DNA of 64,000 nucleotides from contig JARSSM010000020.1 of assembly GCA_029624735.1 (NCBI GenBank), positions 124,001-188,000 on the forward strand. The letters run 5' to 3'. Shown in pieces: positions 15,791-26,065 of the stretch. The notes under the pieces are model-generated. The model was not told where the DNA came from. It saw only the letters and a program-made list of their open reading frames with translations, and did no database searches. Both the position numbers and the translations under genes were made by a program. Positions within the stretch are counted from its first letter, which is position 1. Each line of letters starts with the position of its first letter. This DNA is from Defluviicoccus sp. Its GTDB lineage: Bacteria > Pseudomonadota > Alphaproteobacteria > Rhodospirillales > Defluviicoccaceae.

Positions 15791-17095
15791 ATGACCGCCT
15801 TCGGATGGTTTCAGCCGAGCGTGCTCGGAATGACCGGACAGAGCCGAGCGCTCGAAGTCATCAGCGGCAACATCGCCAACGTGACGACGACGGCTTACAA
15901 GCGCTCCGAGAACTCCTTCCAGACGCTGCTCAGCCAGAGCTGGGCGGGTCCGTCGGCTGCCGCCGGCAGCGCCCCGGTCACGTTCCAGTCCGATATCGCG
16001 GGCGTCGCTACCGTCGATCACCTGCGGGCGAGCGATCCGGGGGCGATCAAGGGCACCGGCCGCGACCTTGATCTGGCGATCAACGGCGATGGCTTCTTCG
16101 TTCTCGATGACGGTGCCGGCGGCAACGTGTACACCCGCGACGGCGCCTTCTCGATCGCGGCCGTTTCCGACCCAACGGCGGCGACCGGGGCAGGAAGCGC
16201 CGGCTATCTGGTCGATGGCACCGGGCGGGCGCTGCAGGGCTGGGCGTACACCGGTGCGACCGCAGGAACTGCCGCCGGTGGCGCCCTGGGGGCCATGCGT
16301 GTCGATTCAGGAGCCTTCACCGATGCCGGTGAACCAACGACGGCTGCCGCGCTGGGGCTAAACCTGCCGGCCAGCGACGCCGTCGGCACCGACCGGACCT
16401 ACGCCATGGGCATCCTCGACTCAGGCCGGTCGCCGCACACCCTCGATCTCACCTTCACCAAGGCTCAGGAGGCGAACACCTGGTCTGTTCTCGTGACCGG
16501 AGATTCCGGCGAGACGATTACCGTCACGCCGCCCAGCACCGATGCCGGTGCGGCAATGGGCGCCGGACAAGCCCTCAGCTTCGATGGAACGGGCAGCCTG
16601 ACGACCCCGTCCAGCTATACGATCGGAGTGACGTACGCAGACGGCGCGACCTCGAACTTCGAACTCGATGTCAGCCAGCTGACGCAGTTTGCCGGCGATT
16701 TCGCAGTCAGCGGCTTTGAGCAGAACGGTCGCGTCGGTGCCGCGCTGAGTGAGATCGAGTTCGATGGCCAGGGCCATGTCGTCGGCGTGTTCGAGAACGG
16801 CTTCTCGCGCCCGCTCTACACCATCGCGCTCGCCGATTTTGCCAGTCCCGACGGCTTGGACCCGCTTTCCGGCAACGTCTTTGCGGCGAGCGCCGCGTCC
16901 GGGGTACCGATCCTCGGCCAGGCCGGCGAGAACGGCCTCGGCGAGATCACCCCTTCGGCGCTGGAGCTGTCGAACGTGTCGCTGGAAGATGAGTTTTCGC
17001 GCATGATCGTGACGCAAAGCGCCTATAATTCCTCGGCGACCGCATTTCGCACGATTGATGAGATGACCGAAGCGGCGCGTGACCTGAAGCGGTAG
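15791..17095 (+). CDS. flgE: Flagellar hook protein FlgE
   Basis: A 434-residue hook protein. The N-terminal rod-like motif is SGNIANVTTTAYKRSENSF; the central FlaE domain carries DLDLAINGDGFFVL; the C-terminal helix has LEDEFSRMIVTQSAYN. The start at 15791 has AGGAGC about 7 bases upstream and lies downstream of the sigma-54 promoter; a longer reading from 15650 would place the promoter inside the gene. It sits away from flgF-flgG and faces the opposite way to fliX. Confidence 0.88.
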   Translation: MTAFGWFQPSVLGMTGQSRALEVISGNIANVTTTAYKRSENSFQTLLSQSWAGPSAAAGSAPVTFQSDIAGVATVDHLRASDPGAIKGTGRDLDLAINGDGFFVLDDGAGGNVYTRDGAFSIAAVSDPTAATGAGSAGYLVDGTGRALQGWAYTGATAGTAAGGALGAMRVDSGAFTDAGEPTTAAALGLNLPASDAVGTDRTYAMGILDSGRSPHTLDLTFTKAQEANTWSVLVTGDSGETITVTPPSTDAGAAMGAGQALSFDGTGSLTTPSSYTIGVTYADGATSNFELDVSQLTQFAGDFAVSGFEQNGRVGAALSEIEFDGQGHVVGVFENGFSRPLYTIALADFASPDGLDPLSGNVFAASAASGVPILGQAGENGLGEITPSALELSNVSLEDEFSRMIVTQSAYNSSATAFRTIDEMTEAARDLKR

Positions 17096-17130
17096 GCCGG
17101 TTCCGCGCCGCCGCAGCATGAGGGGCGGCG

Positions 17131-17505
17131 ATGGCCTTTATGATCCGGCAGGGCGCGCTGGCGCTGGTGGTTCTTGGTCTCGCTCTCGCCGTCCGCTTCG
17201 TTGTCGTCCGGCGGCCAGAGCTGGGATGGGCGTGCCAAGTTGCCGATGGCGCGCCGTGGTGGTGTCCCCTGCGCAGCGGCCTCATCGCGGCGCTCGATTT
17301 TGGCGCACTCGGGTGGATCAGCCTTGCCGCCGGCGTGTGCGCGCTCGCGGGCGGCGGGCGGCGGGTTACCAGCGCGGCGATGCTCACGGGCACTGCGGGG
17401 TTGGTTCTGTCGGCTGCCGGCGCGTCGGCAGCCGGCCTCATTCTCGGCACCCTGCGCAGCCTTCGCCTTGACCGGCCGGCGTGTCAGGACGGGGAGACCG
17501 GATAG
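17131..17505 (+). CDS. Small membrane protein of unknown function
   Basis: A predicted 124-residue protein with about four hydrophobic segments (near residues 8-25, 50-75, 80-95 and 98-112) and no recognised motif. GAGGGG lies about 8 bases before the ATG. It follows the hook gene by 35 bp and could share its transcript. Its 3' end overlaps the convergent SLC13 permease gene by 22 bp. Coding status rests on hydrophobic pattern and position only. Confidence 0.5.
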   Translation: MAFMIRQGALALVVLGLALAVRFVVVRRPELGWACQVADGAPWWCPLRSGLIAALDFGALGWISLAAGVCALAGGGRRVTSAAMLTGTAGLVLSAAGASAAGLILGTLRSLRLDRPACQDGETG

Positions 17506-19325
17506 AGCAGTCCCACCAGCGCCACTGTGACCACCAGCGTCAACAGCAACAGCGGCAGGCCGACCTTGACGAAGTCGTTGAAGTCGTAGCGGCCCGGCTC
17601 CAAGACCAGGGTGTTCACCGGCGAGGACACCGGCGTCACGAACGCGCACGAACAGGCGATCGCAACGGTGACGGCAAAGGCATAGGGCGAGGCACCGAGA
17701 TCCTGGGCGGTCGCGATCGCCACCGGCGCGATGATCACCGCCGTTGCGGTGTTGGAAACGAACAGCCCGGCGGCGGCCGTGATCAGGAACAAAGCGCTCA
17801 ACATGGCGTAGGGGCCGAGATCGGCGAGCAGGTGGGTGAGCCCGGTTGCCATCGCCGCCGTGACGCCGGTCTTCTCGAGCGCCGTGGCAAGCGGCAGCAT
17901 GCCCGCGATCAGCACCACGGTCGACCAGCCGACGCTCGAGTACACCCGCTTGACCGGGACACAGCCGGTGGCGACCATCGCCAGCGCAGCCAGCAAGACA
18001 GCAATCACGTTCGGCAGCAGCCCTGCGGTCATGACTGCGATCATCGCCGCGAGGATGCCGAGTGCTACGGAGGCCCGCGTGCGGGCCGGCGCAATCGATT
18101 GGAACTCGTGCGGCAGGCGCAGGATGACGAACTCGCCCGGGTCGTCTTGCAGCCTGGCAATCAGCGGCCAGCCGCCAGCGACCAGCATCAGGTCACCCGC
18201 CTGAACCGGCGTGTCGATCAGGTTGCCGCTAACCACTTGGCCGCGGTGCTTAAGCGCAAGAACGGTCAAGCCCCGCCGCTTGCGGAACTGCGCTTCCCGC
18301 AACGTCCGGCCGGTCAGGGCGGCGTCCGGCGCCAGCATCACCTCGGCAATGCCGATTTCCTGCCGCGCTGCGGCGCGGAAGCGCTCGTCGATCTGCTCTT
18401 CATGGAGATCGGCGATGGCCGCGAAGCGGTCAATCAGGGGTGCTGGTGCGGCGACAGAGATCACATCCCCGCGCCGGGTCACCGCGTCCGCCAACGCGGG
18501 CCGAACGGCGGATGCTCTGGCCGATCCACCAGCGATCGCGACCAGGGTCACGCCATAGCGGGTGCGCACCTGCGCTTCCGCCACGGTGCGGCCGATCAGC
18601 TCCGACTTCGCACCGATCCGGAGCGCCCGGAACTGCGCTTTCAGGTCATAGCTTTCCAACAAGGCGTCGATGGAAACCGTGGCCCGCTCTCCCTTCGGTT
18701 CGGGCCGGTCGAGGAGGCGGCGGCCGACTGTCGCCATGTAGGCGACGGCGAGTGCCAGCACGGCGACGCCGATCGGCGTCAGCTCGAAGAAGCCGAGCGG
18801 ATGGAGGTCATGGCCCTGCAATGCGGCGCTGACGACGAGGTTGGGCGGTGTCGCGATCAGGGTCATCAGGCCACTGACGAGGGCTGCGACTGAAAGCGGC
18901 ATCATCAGGCGCGAGCGGCTCGATCCCGTCTGGGCCGCCAATCCGAGGACGACAGGAATGAAGATGGCGACGATGCCGGTCGAGCTCATGAAGGCGCCGA
19001 CCGACGAGACCACCAGCATCAAGAGCGCAATCAGCCGGGTTTCGCTGCCACGGCCGACCCGGGCCAGCCAGGTGCCGAGGATCGCTGCAACGCCGGTGGC
19101 GACCATCGCCTCGCCGACCACGAACAGCCCGCCGATCATCAGCACCGAGGGATCGCTGAACCCGGCGATGGCTTCCCCGGCGGTCAACAGGCCGGAGACG
19201 GCGAGCGCCAGCAGGACCGCCAGGCCGACGGCATCGACCCTGAACCGGTTGCTCGCGAACGCCACGATCGCAGCCGCGAGAATGCCGAGCACGATCCAGC
19301 CGTCGGGAGTCATCCAGCCACTCAT
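17484..19325 (-). CDS. SLC13/DASS family permease with RCK-C (TrkA-C) domains
   Basis: A 613-residue membrane transporter. Hydrophobic segments at about 10-195 and 400-610 flank a soluble middle region with two RCK_C-like domains (about 215-380; for example IGRTVAEAQVRTRYGVTLVAI and LTGRTLREAQFRKRRGL). The transport halves carry repeated loops with STGIVAIFIPVVL and SNTATAVIIAPVA, like sodium:sulfate or dicarboxylate symporters. The substrate cannot be told from the sequence; sulfate or dicarboxylates are the usual ones. Confidence 0.82.
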   Translation of the reverse strand: MSGWMTPDGWIVLGILAAAIVAFASNRFRVDAVGLAVLLALAVSGLLTAGEAIAGFSDPSVLMIGGLFVVGEAMVATGVAAILGTWLARVGRGSETRLIALLMLVVSSVGAFMSSTGIVAIFIPVVLGLAAQTGSSRSRLMMPLSVAALVSGLMTLIATPPNLVVSAALQGHDLHPLGFFELTPIGVAVLALAVAYMATVGRRLLDRPEPKGERATVSIDALLESYDLKAQFRALRIGAKSELIGRTVAEAQVRTRYGVTLVAIAGGSARASAVRPALADAVTRRGDVISVAAPAPLIDRFAAIADLHEEQIDERFRAAARQEIGIAEVMLAPDAALTGRTLREAQFRKRRGLTVLALKHRGQVVSGNLIDTPVQAGDLMLVAGGWPLIARLQDDPGEFVILRLPHEFQSIAPARTRASVALGILAAMIAVMTAGLLPNVIAVLLAALAMVATGCVPVKRVYSSVGWSTVVLIAGMLPLATALEKTGVTAAMATGLTHLLADLGPYAMLSALFLITAAAGLFVSNTATAVIIAPVAIATAQDLGASPYAFAVTVAIACSCAFVTPVSSPVNTLVLEPGRYDFNDFVKVGLPLLLLTLVVTVALVGLLYPVSPS

Positions 19326-19607
19326 CCCATCCGCACGAACGCTTGGCTGTCCTTAAACGCTCGGGCGGCCGCTGGCCAACGGTTATCTTGCGCGAACGCC
19401 GGGGCATGCGCTCCAGCCGCAGGATTGTTCTGGCGCTACCGTCCGGTATAGGCGCGCGCTGGCCGCTGCCTCCCCACCGTCGGCGCCTGGGACGAACCCC
19501 CCGGGCCCGACAGAGTGGATGCGATGAATTGACCCGGTCCGGACGGGATGGGGCAGGCGTTGCAATCTGGCGCTTGGTGCAGCCGCGGGCCGATCCCGGC
19601 CGCAGGC
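19326..19607. other. Intergenic spacer
   Basis: 282 bp between two minus-strand genes. It should contain the promoter of the SLC13 permease gene. I see no clear gene, strong palindrome or recognised binding site. Confidence 0.4.
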
Positions 19608-20741
19608 TTAGATGGCGAGACTGGCGGGTCCGTTGACGAGGATCCGGACCAGTTCCGCCTGGCGATAGGTGCCGGTCTTGCTGAAAATCTGCTTCAAGTG
19701 CTTTCGCACCGTCTCGTAGGCGACGCCCAGCATATCCGCCGCCTGCTCAAGACGATAGCCGCTCGCCAGCAGCGCGGCGACGCGGGATTCCGCTCGGCTC
19801 AAACCATAGAGTTTGGCAATCCGAGCGTTGTCGAACACCATGATCCGGTCGGGATCGCCGACGTAAAGGATCGCTGCCGGTGCTTCCGGCGTGAGTTCGG
19901 TATCCGTCTCGCACGGTCCCGCCGCGGTCAACAGCAGCGCCAATGGGCGGCCGCCGCCATGCCGGCTCACCGCCATGAGATGCGTCCGCTCGGCCGCCGT
20001 CCGGCCCGGAGCGGTAACCTGCGCCACGAGGTCGCGCAGCTTGATCCGCCGGCTGTTGCTGTCGATCGAAAGACCGTTAGCCGTAGCCTGGATGCCCTCG
20101 CCGGCCTCGATCACCGATTGCGCGACATCGTTGGTTGCAAGCGCTGCGCCCTCCGCATTCGCGATCACGACGCCAACCGGCATACCCTTCAGCGCCGTGA
20201 TCAGCGTTTCGCTGGTGGCGTTCTGGCGCTTCAGATCCTGGCCGGCCAGCGTCGCGTGATGCAGGTCAGCGGCAAGGCGCCGAAGCAGGGCGAGATCGGC
20301 CTCGGCAAAGGGGCCGTTGCGTTCCTCGCGTCCTAATTGCAGAATGCGCATGGCATCCCGGCGTCGTTGCAGGACGATGAACGCGTGGTCGAGCAGCCCC
20401 AGCGGTTTCAGCCAAAACCGGTAGAACGGGCTGTCGACCAGGTCGGCCACGGTCAACAGGTCGCGGCCGCTCACCACGGATGGCGCGATCTGGAAGTGGC
20501 GCTGATCGCGGAACCAGACACTGGCGGGTGCGCCTGGTGCATTGAAGGCGGCGATGTGCGATGCTTCAAGCCCACTCGCGTGTTCGATCCGGCTCACGCC
20601 CGTGCGGAAGTTGTGGCTGACGACGATGCACGCCCCCGCCCCGGTCGCATCGCCCAGAAGGGTCAGGGGCTCCGACCAGTCGGCGCCCGCGAGAGCGGCG
20701 CGATAATAGGCGCGAACGATGTCCAGGTGTTGCTGTTCCAT
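19608..20741 (-). CDS. LuxR-type helix-turn-helix transcription regulator
   Basis: A 377-residue regulator with a C-terminal LuxR/GerE helix-turn-helix (about 310-370). It begins with LSRAESRVAALLASGYRLEQ and has the recognition helix in YETVRKHLKQIFSKTG. The large N-terminal part (1-300) looks like a PAS/GAF-type sensory region, but no ligand motif is clear. It is not a classical autoinducer receptor as far as I can see. It lies alone, so its targets are unknown. Confidence 0.8.
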   Translation of the reverse strand: MEQQHLDIVRAYYRAALAGADWSEPLTLLGDATGAGACIVVSHNFRTGVSRIEHASGLEASHIAAFNAPGAPASVWFRDQRHFQIAPSVVSGRDLLTVADLVDSPFYRFWLKPLGLLDHAFIVLQRRRDAMRILQLGREERNGPFAEADLALLRRLAADLHHATLAGQDLKRQNATSETLITALKGMPVGVVIANAEGAALATNDVAQSVIEAGEGIQATANGLSIDSNSRRIKLRDLVAQVTAPGRTAAERTHLMAVSRHGGGRPLALLLTAAGPCETDTELTPEAPAAILYVGDPDRIMVFDNARIAKLYGLSRAESRVAALLASGYRLEQAADMLGVAYETVRKHLKQIFSKTGTYRQAELVRILVNGPASLAI

Positions 20742-21049
20742 ATTCGTCGTGTTTTCGTTGTAAATTCCTGGGCAAGATATGGGAAAAGACGTCGGATCAC
20801 TGTGACGTGCATCACTACTTTCGCGTGTTCCTCGGTCAATTCCGCAGCGACCCTAAGGTCGCTGGCGACGAAAGTGGGGGCCAAAGGTAATTTACAATCA
20901 AGACAATTGATTACCCGTTAAGGCCGGATCGCGAATACGAGATTGCGGCTGCGGCAGCAGCGACCGGCAGGTCAGCTGCCGGCGAGCGTTGTGCGACTTC
21001 TGGCTGCAATCCGAGAAGCGACGGCAGATCGCGCGCTCAGGGCTTTGGA
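20742..21049. other. Intergenic spacer with a small hairpin
   Basis: 308 bp with locally low GC at 20745-20800, presumably the promoter of the LuxR-type gene. A perfect 7-bp hairpin (CCGGCAG / CTGCCGG, 20964-20982) lies about 67 bp after the stop of the DsbA-like gene. It has no T-run and is only a weak terminator candidate. Confidence 0.35.
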
Positions 21050-21733
21050 CTAGCGGACCAGTTCGCGCGGGCGGACGAGCGCCGCACCGGCAGTTCGCGC
21101 CGCGTCCAGCATCCGGGTCAACGCCTTCGGGTCCTGGGCGCCGCAAACGACGAACATCCCGGCGAACACGAAGGCCGGCACACCGTTGATGCCGAGCTGC
21201 TGCGCACGGGCATTCTCCTCAAGGACAAGTTCGGTGTCGGCATCACTCATCAGATAAGTGGTTACAGCAGTCGGCTGCAGACCGATGCTGGCGCCGATGT
21301 GTGCCAGCACCAGCCGGTTGCCGATATCGAGGCCACGGACGAAGTGACTCTCGAACAACGCCTCGACGGCGGCATCGGCGCGGCCGGCGCGGGCGGCCAT
21401 GCAGACCAGGCGGTGCGCGTGCAGGGAATTGGGCACACGGTCGATTCGATCGAAGTCGAAATCGATCCGGACCGAGCGGCCGACGTGCGCGATGGCCCGG
21501 TAGAGGCGGCTGACCCGCGCCTCGCTGCCGAACTTCCGGGTCAGGAAGTCGACCCGGTCAAGGCCTGCCGACGGCAGATCGGGATTGATTAGAAACGGCC
21601 ACCAGCGCCGCCGCACGCGCACGCCGGGACGGGCGGCGAGTGCCGCATCGAGCTGCCGTTTACCGATGTAGCACCAGGGACAACTCGGGTCGTAGATGAT
21701 CTCAACCAGCATGAACGTCTCGTTCCCTGCCAT
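21050..21733 (-). CDS. DsbA family oxidoreductase (FrnE-like)
   Basis: A 227-residue thioredoxin-fold protein with the active site CPWC near residue 17 and the FrnE/HCCA-isomerase pattern after it. The C-terminal part has LGINGVPAFVFAG, containing the conserved cis-proline. There is no signal peptide with this start, so it is probably cytoplasmic, like FrnE. Start choice is between ATG 21733 and ATG 21712; neither has an ideal Shine-Dalgarno. Its redox substrate is unknown. Confidence 0.83.
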   Translation of the reverse strand: MAGNETFMLVEIIYDPSCPWCYIGKRQLDAALAARPGVRVRRRWWPFLINPDLPSAGLDRVDFLTRKFGSEARVSRLYRAIAHVGRSVRIDFDFDRIDRVPNSLHAHRLVCMAARAGRADAAVEALFESHFVRGLDIGNRLVLAHIGASIGLQPTAVTTYLMSDADTELVLEENARAQQLGINGVPAFVFAGMFVVCGAQDPKALTRMLDAARTAGAALVRPRELVR

Positions 21734-21952
21734 CGGCAGAGGTCCTGCTCTTCTTGCCTCCCACCATATAAGTATAACGCAGTCGCAGCGTTGCAGCAAA
21801 AGCTGTCCGCCGTGCAGTCTTGCGCGGGCCAATTGGGACTCTAATATGACAGCCCAGGGAACTGGCGCAGGCGAGCCAAACTTGGCGGCCGCGAAAGGGG
21901 CGGCCCAGGGTTCTTACGAGCGGCCGCGGTCGGTTCGAACGGGAGTTGGGTT

Positions 21953-22996
21953 ATGGTCTTGATGCACCCTGCGCCTGCGCTGGACGAAACTCAGGCGGCA
22001 GCGACAGGGGGGGAAAGCGGCCGAAAGTTCCACAAGGGAAACCTGCCGCGCCTGCCGCGGGGCGTCATCCTTGAAGATGCCCTGTCGCGCATCGTGCTTG
22101 CCTGCGTCGAGCACCTGCGCGCCAACGAGGAATGCGTGGCGACGCGTGCTCACATCGAGGGCGCGCACCAAATGCGCGTCGCGATCCGGCGGTTGCGCTG
22201 CTGTCTTGCGCTGTTCGGCGATCTCTTGCCCGCCAACCAGTGCCAGTATCTCGATGGCGAGTTGCGCTGGCTGCTCAAGGAGCTCGCACCGGCGCGTGAC
22301 TGGGATGTCTTTCTCGACGAAACCCTCTCGCCCGTGCTGCAGCGGTTCGAGGACGAACCGCGCCTCGGTGAGCTTCTGCTGCAAGCCCAGGCCAAGCAGG
22401 ACGAAGGCTACACCCGCGCCGCAACCGCCCTGCAAGCGCAGCGCTACACCGGCCTCGTGATGCTGCTCGCCGCCTGGGCCGATGGGCGCAGTTGGCACGA
22501 TCCGTTCGGGCCGCCGGCCCACCCGTCCTTAGCGCTGAAGGCAACAGAGGCGGTCTCGCAGCTGCTCGATCAACTGCTTTCGGCGGTGCTGAATTGCGGC
22601 GCCGATTTCGCCGGCCTCGACGCCGAGCACCGGCACCAGCTTCGCATCGAGATCAAGAAGCTGCGCTACGCCACCGAGTTCTTCGCATCGCTTTTTCCGC
22701 GCCGCCGCCTCAATCCGTTCCTTGTGACCCTGAAGACGCTGCAAGACCGCCTCGGCGTCGAAAACGACGCTGCCGTTGCGCGGCGCCTGTTGCTGCGGCT
22801 CGCGAAAGAGCGCAATGGCCGCGAGCGTACCCGGCTGGCGTACGCTGCCGGCCTCGTCGTCGGCTGGCACGCTCACACCGCCGACAGCCGGCAGCAGCAT
22901 CTGGACGCACTGTGGGCGAAGCTCAGCGCCTACCCACCGTTCTGGCGGCCGGTCGAGGTCAGCGCAGCAGACAGCACAGCGGCCGCGGTCGCCTGA
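21953..22996 (+). CDS. CHAD domain protein
   Basis: A 347-residue, mostly helical protein with the CHAD domain. It contains conserved His and Arg/Lys residues in AHQMRVAIRRLR (about 67-78), ELAPARDWDVFLDE, and HQLRIEIKKLRY in the second half. CHAD domains bind inorganic polyphosphate and often accompany CYTH phosphatases or polyphosphate granules (established for the family). No CYTH or ppk gene is adjacent. GGGAG lies about 10 bases before the ATG. Confidence 0.88.
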   Translation: MVLMHPAPALDETQAAATGGESGRKFHKGNLPRLPRGVILEDALSRIVLACVEHLRANEECVATRAHIEGAHQMRVAIRRLRCCLALFGDLLPANQCQYLDGELRWLLKELAPARDWDVFLDETLSPVLQRFEDEPRLGELLLQAQAKQDEGYTRAATALQAQRYTGLVMLLAAWADGRSWHDPFGPPAHPSLALKATEAVSQLLDQLLSAVLNCGADFAGLDAEHRHQLRIEIKKLRYATEFFASLFPRRRLNPFLVTLKTLQDRLGVENDAAVARRLLLRLAKERNGRERTRLAYAAGLVVGWHAHTADSRQQHLDALWAKLSAYPPFWRPVEVSAADSTAAAVA

Positions 22997-23026
22997 GCGC
23001 AAGCCCGCCGCGCCGGTGTGCCCGCC

Positions 23027-23704
23027 TTAGCGGGCTGCCGGCGGCGCAGCCTTCTCCGGGGTGACGCGCTCGACGGAGTCTTCGAGTGCGGTGCAGTGCG
23101 GCGCGGCAACGCGCATGTCCTCGTCGGAGACGGCGTCAATCGCCTTCCACAGGGCGCCGGACGTGCTCTGCTCGACATCGCGCATCGTCTCGGTGAGCTG
23201 CTTGCGGATGTCCGCCTTTTGCTGCGGCGTCATCTTGGGATTGCTGTCGATCTCTTTCAGCATGCGCTCCATTTCCTCGCGGGCGCGTGCGGTGCGCTGC
23301 TGCGGCGTGCCCATCTGCTTGCGCCAATCGGGGTTTTCCCGCTGCGCGTCGATGGCTGCACAAGTGGCAAACACCCGGAACGACTGCCGGCAGTAGGCTT
23401 CACCGTCGGTAAACCCGTGCGTGCGCACGACCTGCTCCATCTCGGCGAACCCGGGCACTGCGCGCTGTTCATCGGCGAACTTGCAGGGATCGTCGCCGGC
23501 CTTCTCCATCGCCGCCTTGCCTGCCGGGCTCTCGGCATAGGCCCGCATGGCGGCCTCGTGCTTGGCGAACACGGGCGCGAGATCGCGGTTGGCGCTGATC
23601 ACGCTCAGCACTCCCTTTTCGGTCAGCGGCGGTTGGGCGGCGCTGGCGCTTGCCGGCGGCAGGACCACGGCCAGGCTCACCAGCACGGCCAGGACGAACA
23701 GCAT
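23027..23704 (-). CDS. Secreted protein of unknown function with four or more cysteines
   Basis: A 225-residue exported protein. The signal peptide covers residues 1-22, with cleavage near ASA-AQP. The mature part is charged and helical, and includes cysteines in DPCKF, AYCRQ and FATCAA plus one near the C-terminus, which could form disulfides. I start at 23704 because GAGGAGGAG lies about 8 bases upstream. I recognise no family. It is divergent from bluB. Confidence 0.7.
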   Translation of the reverse strand: MLFVLAVLVSLAVVLPPASASAAQPPLTEKGVLSVISANRDLAPVFAKHEAAMRAYAESPAGKAAMEKAGDDPCKFADEQRAVPGFAEMEQVVRTHGFTDGEAYCRQSFRVFATCAAIDAQRENPDWRKQMGTPQQRTARAREEMERMLKEIDSNPKMTPQQKADIRKQLTETMRDVEQSTSGALWKAIDAVSDEDMRVAAPHCTALEDSVERVTPEKAAPPAAR

Positions 23705-23868
23705 GGAACGACTCCTCCTCATTGATGGCGCCGACGCGTAGCGCGCTTGTGGTTTCAATGTCAAACGGCACGAATGCACCGGCCGCCGGCTGCAGGCGGC
23801 TGCGCAGGGGTTGGCGGGCGCGCAAAACTGTGGCGGCGGGGCCGTGCGGCCGGCTAAAGTCGCATCCC

Positions 23869-24543
23869 ATGAGCGCCGCGCCGCCCACCCAACCCTCATC
23901 CGCGACGATGCCGCCCCGGTTTGACACCGCTTTCTGTCACCAGCTCGAAGCGCTGTTCCGCTGGCGGCGCGATGTCCGCCGTTTTCGTGTCGAGCCGATC
24001 GAGGTCGAGGTCCTGAACGCGCTCCTGGCGCTCGCGGCTTTGGCTCCTTCGGTTGGCAACAGCCAGCCGTGGCGATTTGTGGTCGTGACCGATCCGGAGC
24101 GCAGGGCTGCCGTCCGGCGGGAGTTCGCCCGCTGCAACCATGCGGCCCTCGCCGGTTACGCAGCCGAGCGGCAGGCGCTTTATGCCCGCCTCAAGCTCGA
24201 AGGCCTCGACCGGGCGCCGGTCCAACTCGCCGTGTTTGCCGATACGGCGACAAGTCTTGGCTCCGGTCTCGGCCAGCAGACGATGCCGGAAACGCTCGCC
24301 TACTCGGTGGTCGGCGCGGTGCACGCGCTGTGGCTGGCGGCCCGCGCGCATGGCATCGGCATGGGCTGGGTCTCGATCCTCGATCCCGGCCAAGTGTGCA
24401 CCATCCTCGAAACGCCTTCCGCCTGGAAGCTCATCGCCTACCTCTGTATCGGTTACCCGGAGGAGGAGCATCTGGACCCGGAGCTGGAACGCCATGGCTG
24501 GCAGGCGCGGGTCGATGTCGGACGGTTCGTCGTCCATCGCTGA
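23869..24543 (+). CDS. bluB: 5,6-dimethylbenzimidazole synthase BluB
   Basis: A 224-residue flavin-destructase of the nitroreductase fold that converts FMNH2 into dimethylbenzimidazole, the lower ligand of vitamin B12. Family markers are WRRDVRRF near residue 27, LAPSVGNSQPWRFV near residue 60, and LAARAHGIGMGWVSI. No other cobalamin genes or cobalamin riboswitch lie nearby. The start at 23869 is the first ATG giving the family length; its Shine-Dalgarno is weak. It converges on glpK. Confidence 0.9.
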   Translation: MSAAPPTQPSSATMPPRFDTAFCHQLEALFRWRRDVRRFRVEPIEVEVLNALLALAALAPSVGNSQPWRFVVVTDPERRAAVRREFARCNHAALAGYAAERQALYARLKLEGLDRAPVQLAVFADTATSLGSGLGQQTMPETLAYSVVGAVHALWLAARAHGIGMGWVSILDPGQVCTILETPSAWKLIAYLCIGYPEEEHLDPELERHGWQARVDVGRFVVHR

Positions 24544-24574
24544 TGGCGTGCCGGCGCGGCACCCACCCAATCTC

Positions 24575-26064
<1,490 letters not shown>

Positions 26065-26065
<1 letters not shown>

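Noticed and set aside
17481-18893. A 470-codon plus-strand frame antisense to the SLC13 permease gene
   Set aside because: The product is rich in Arg, Gln, His and Asp with no domain; the opposite strand encodes a clear transporter.
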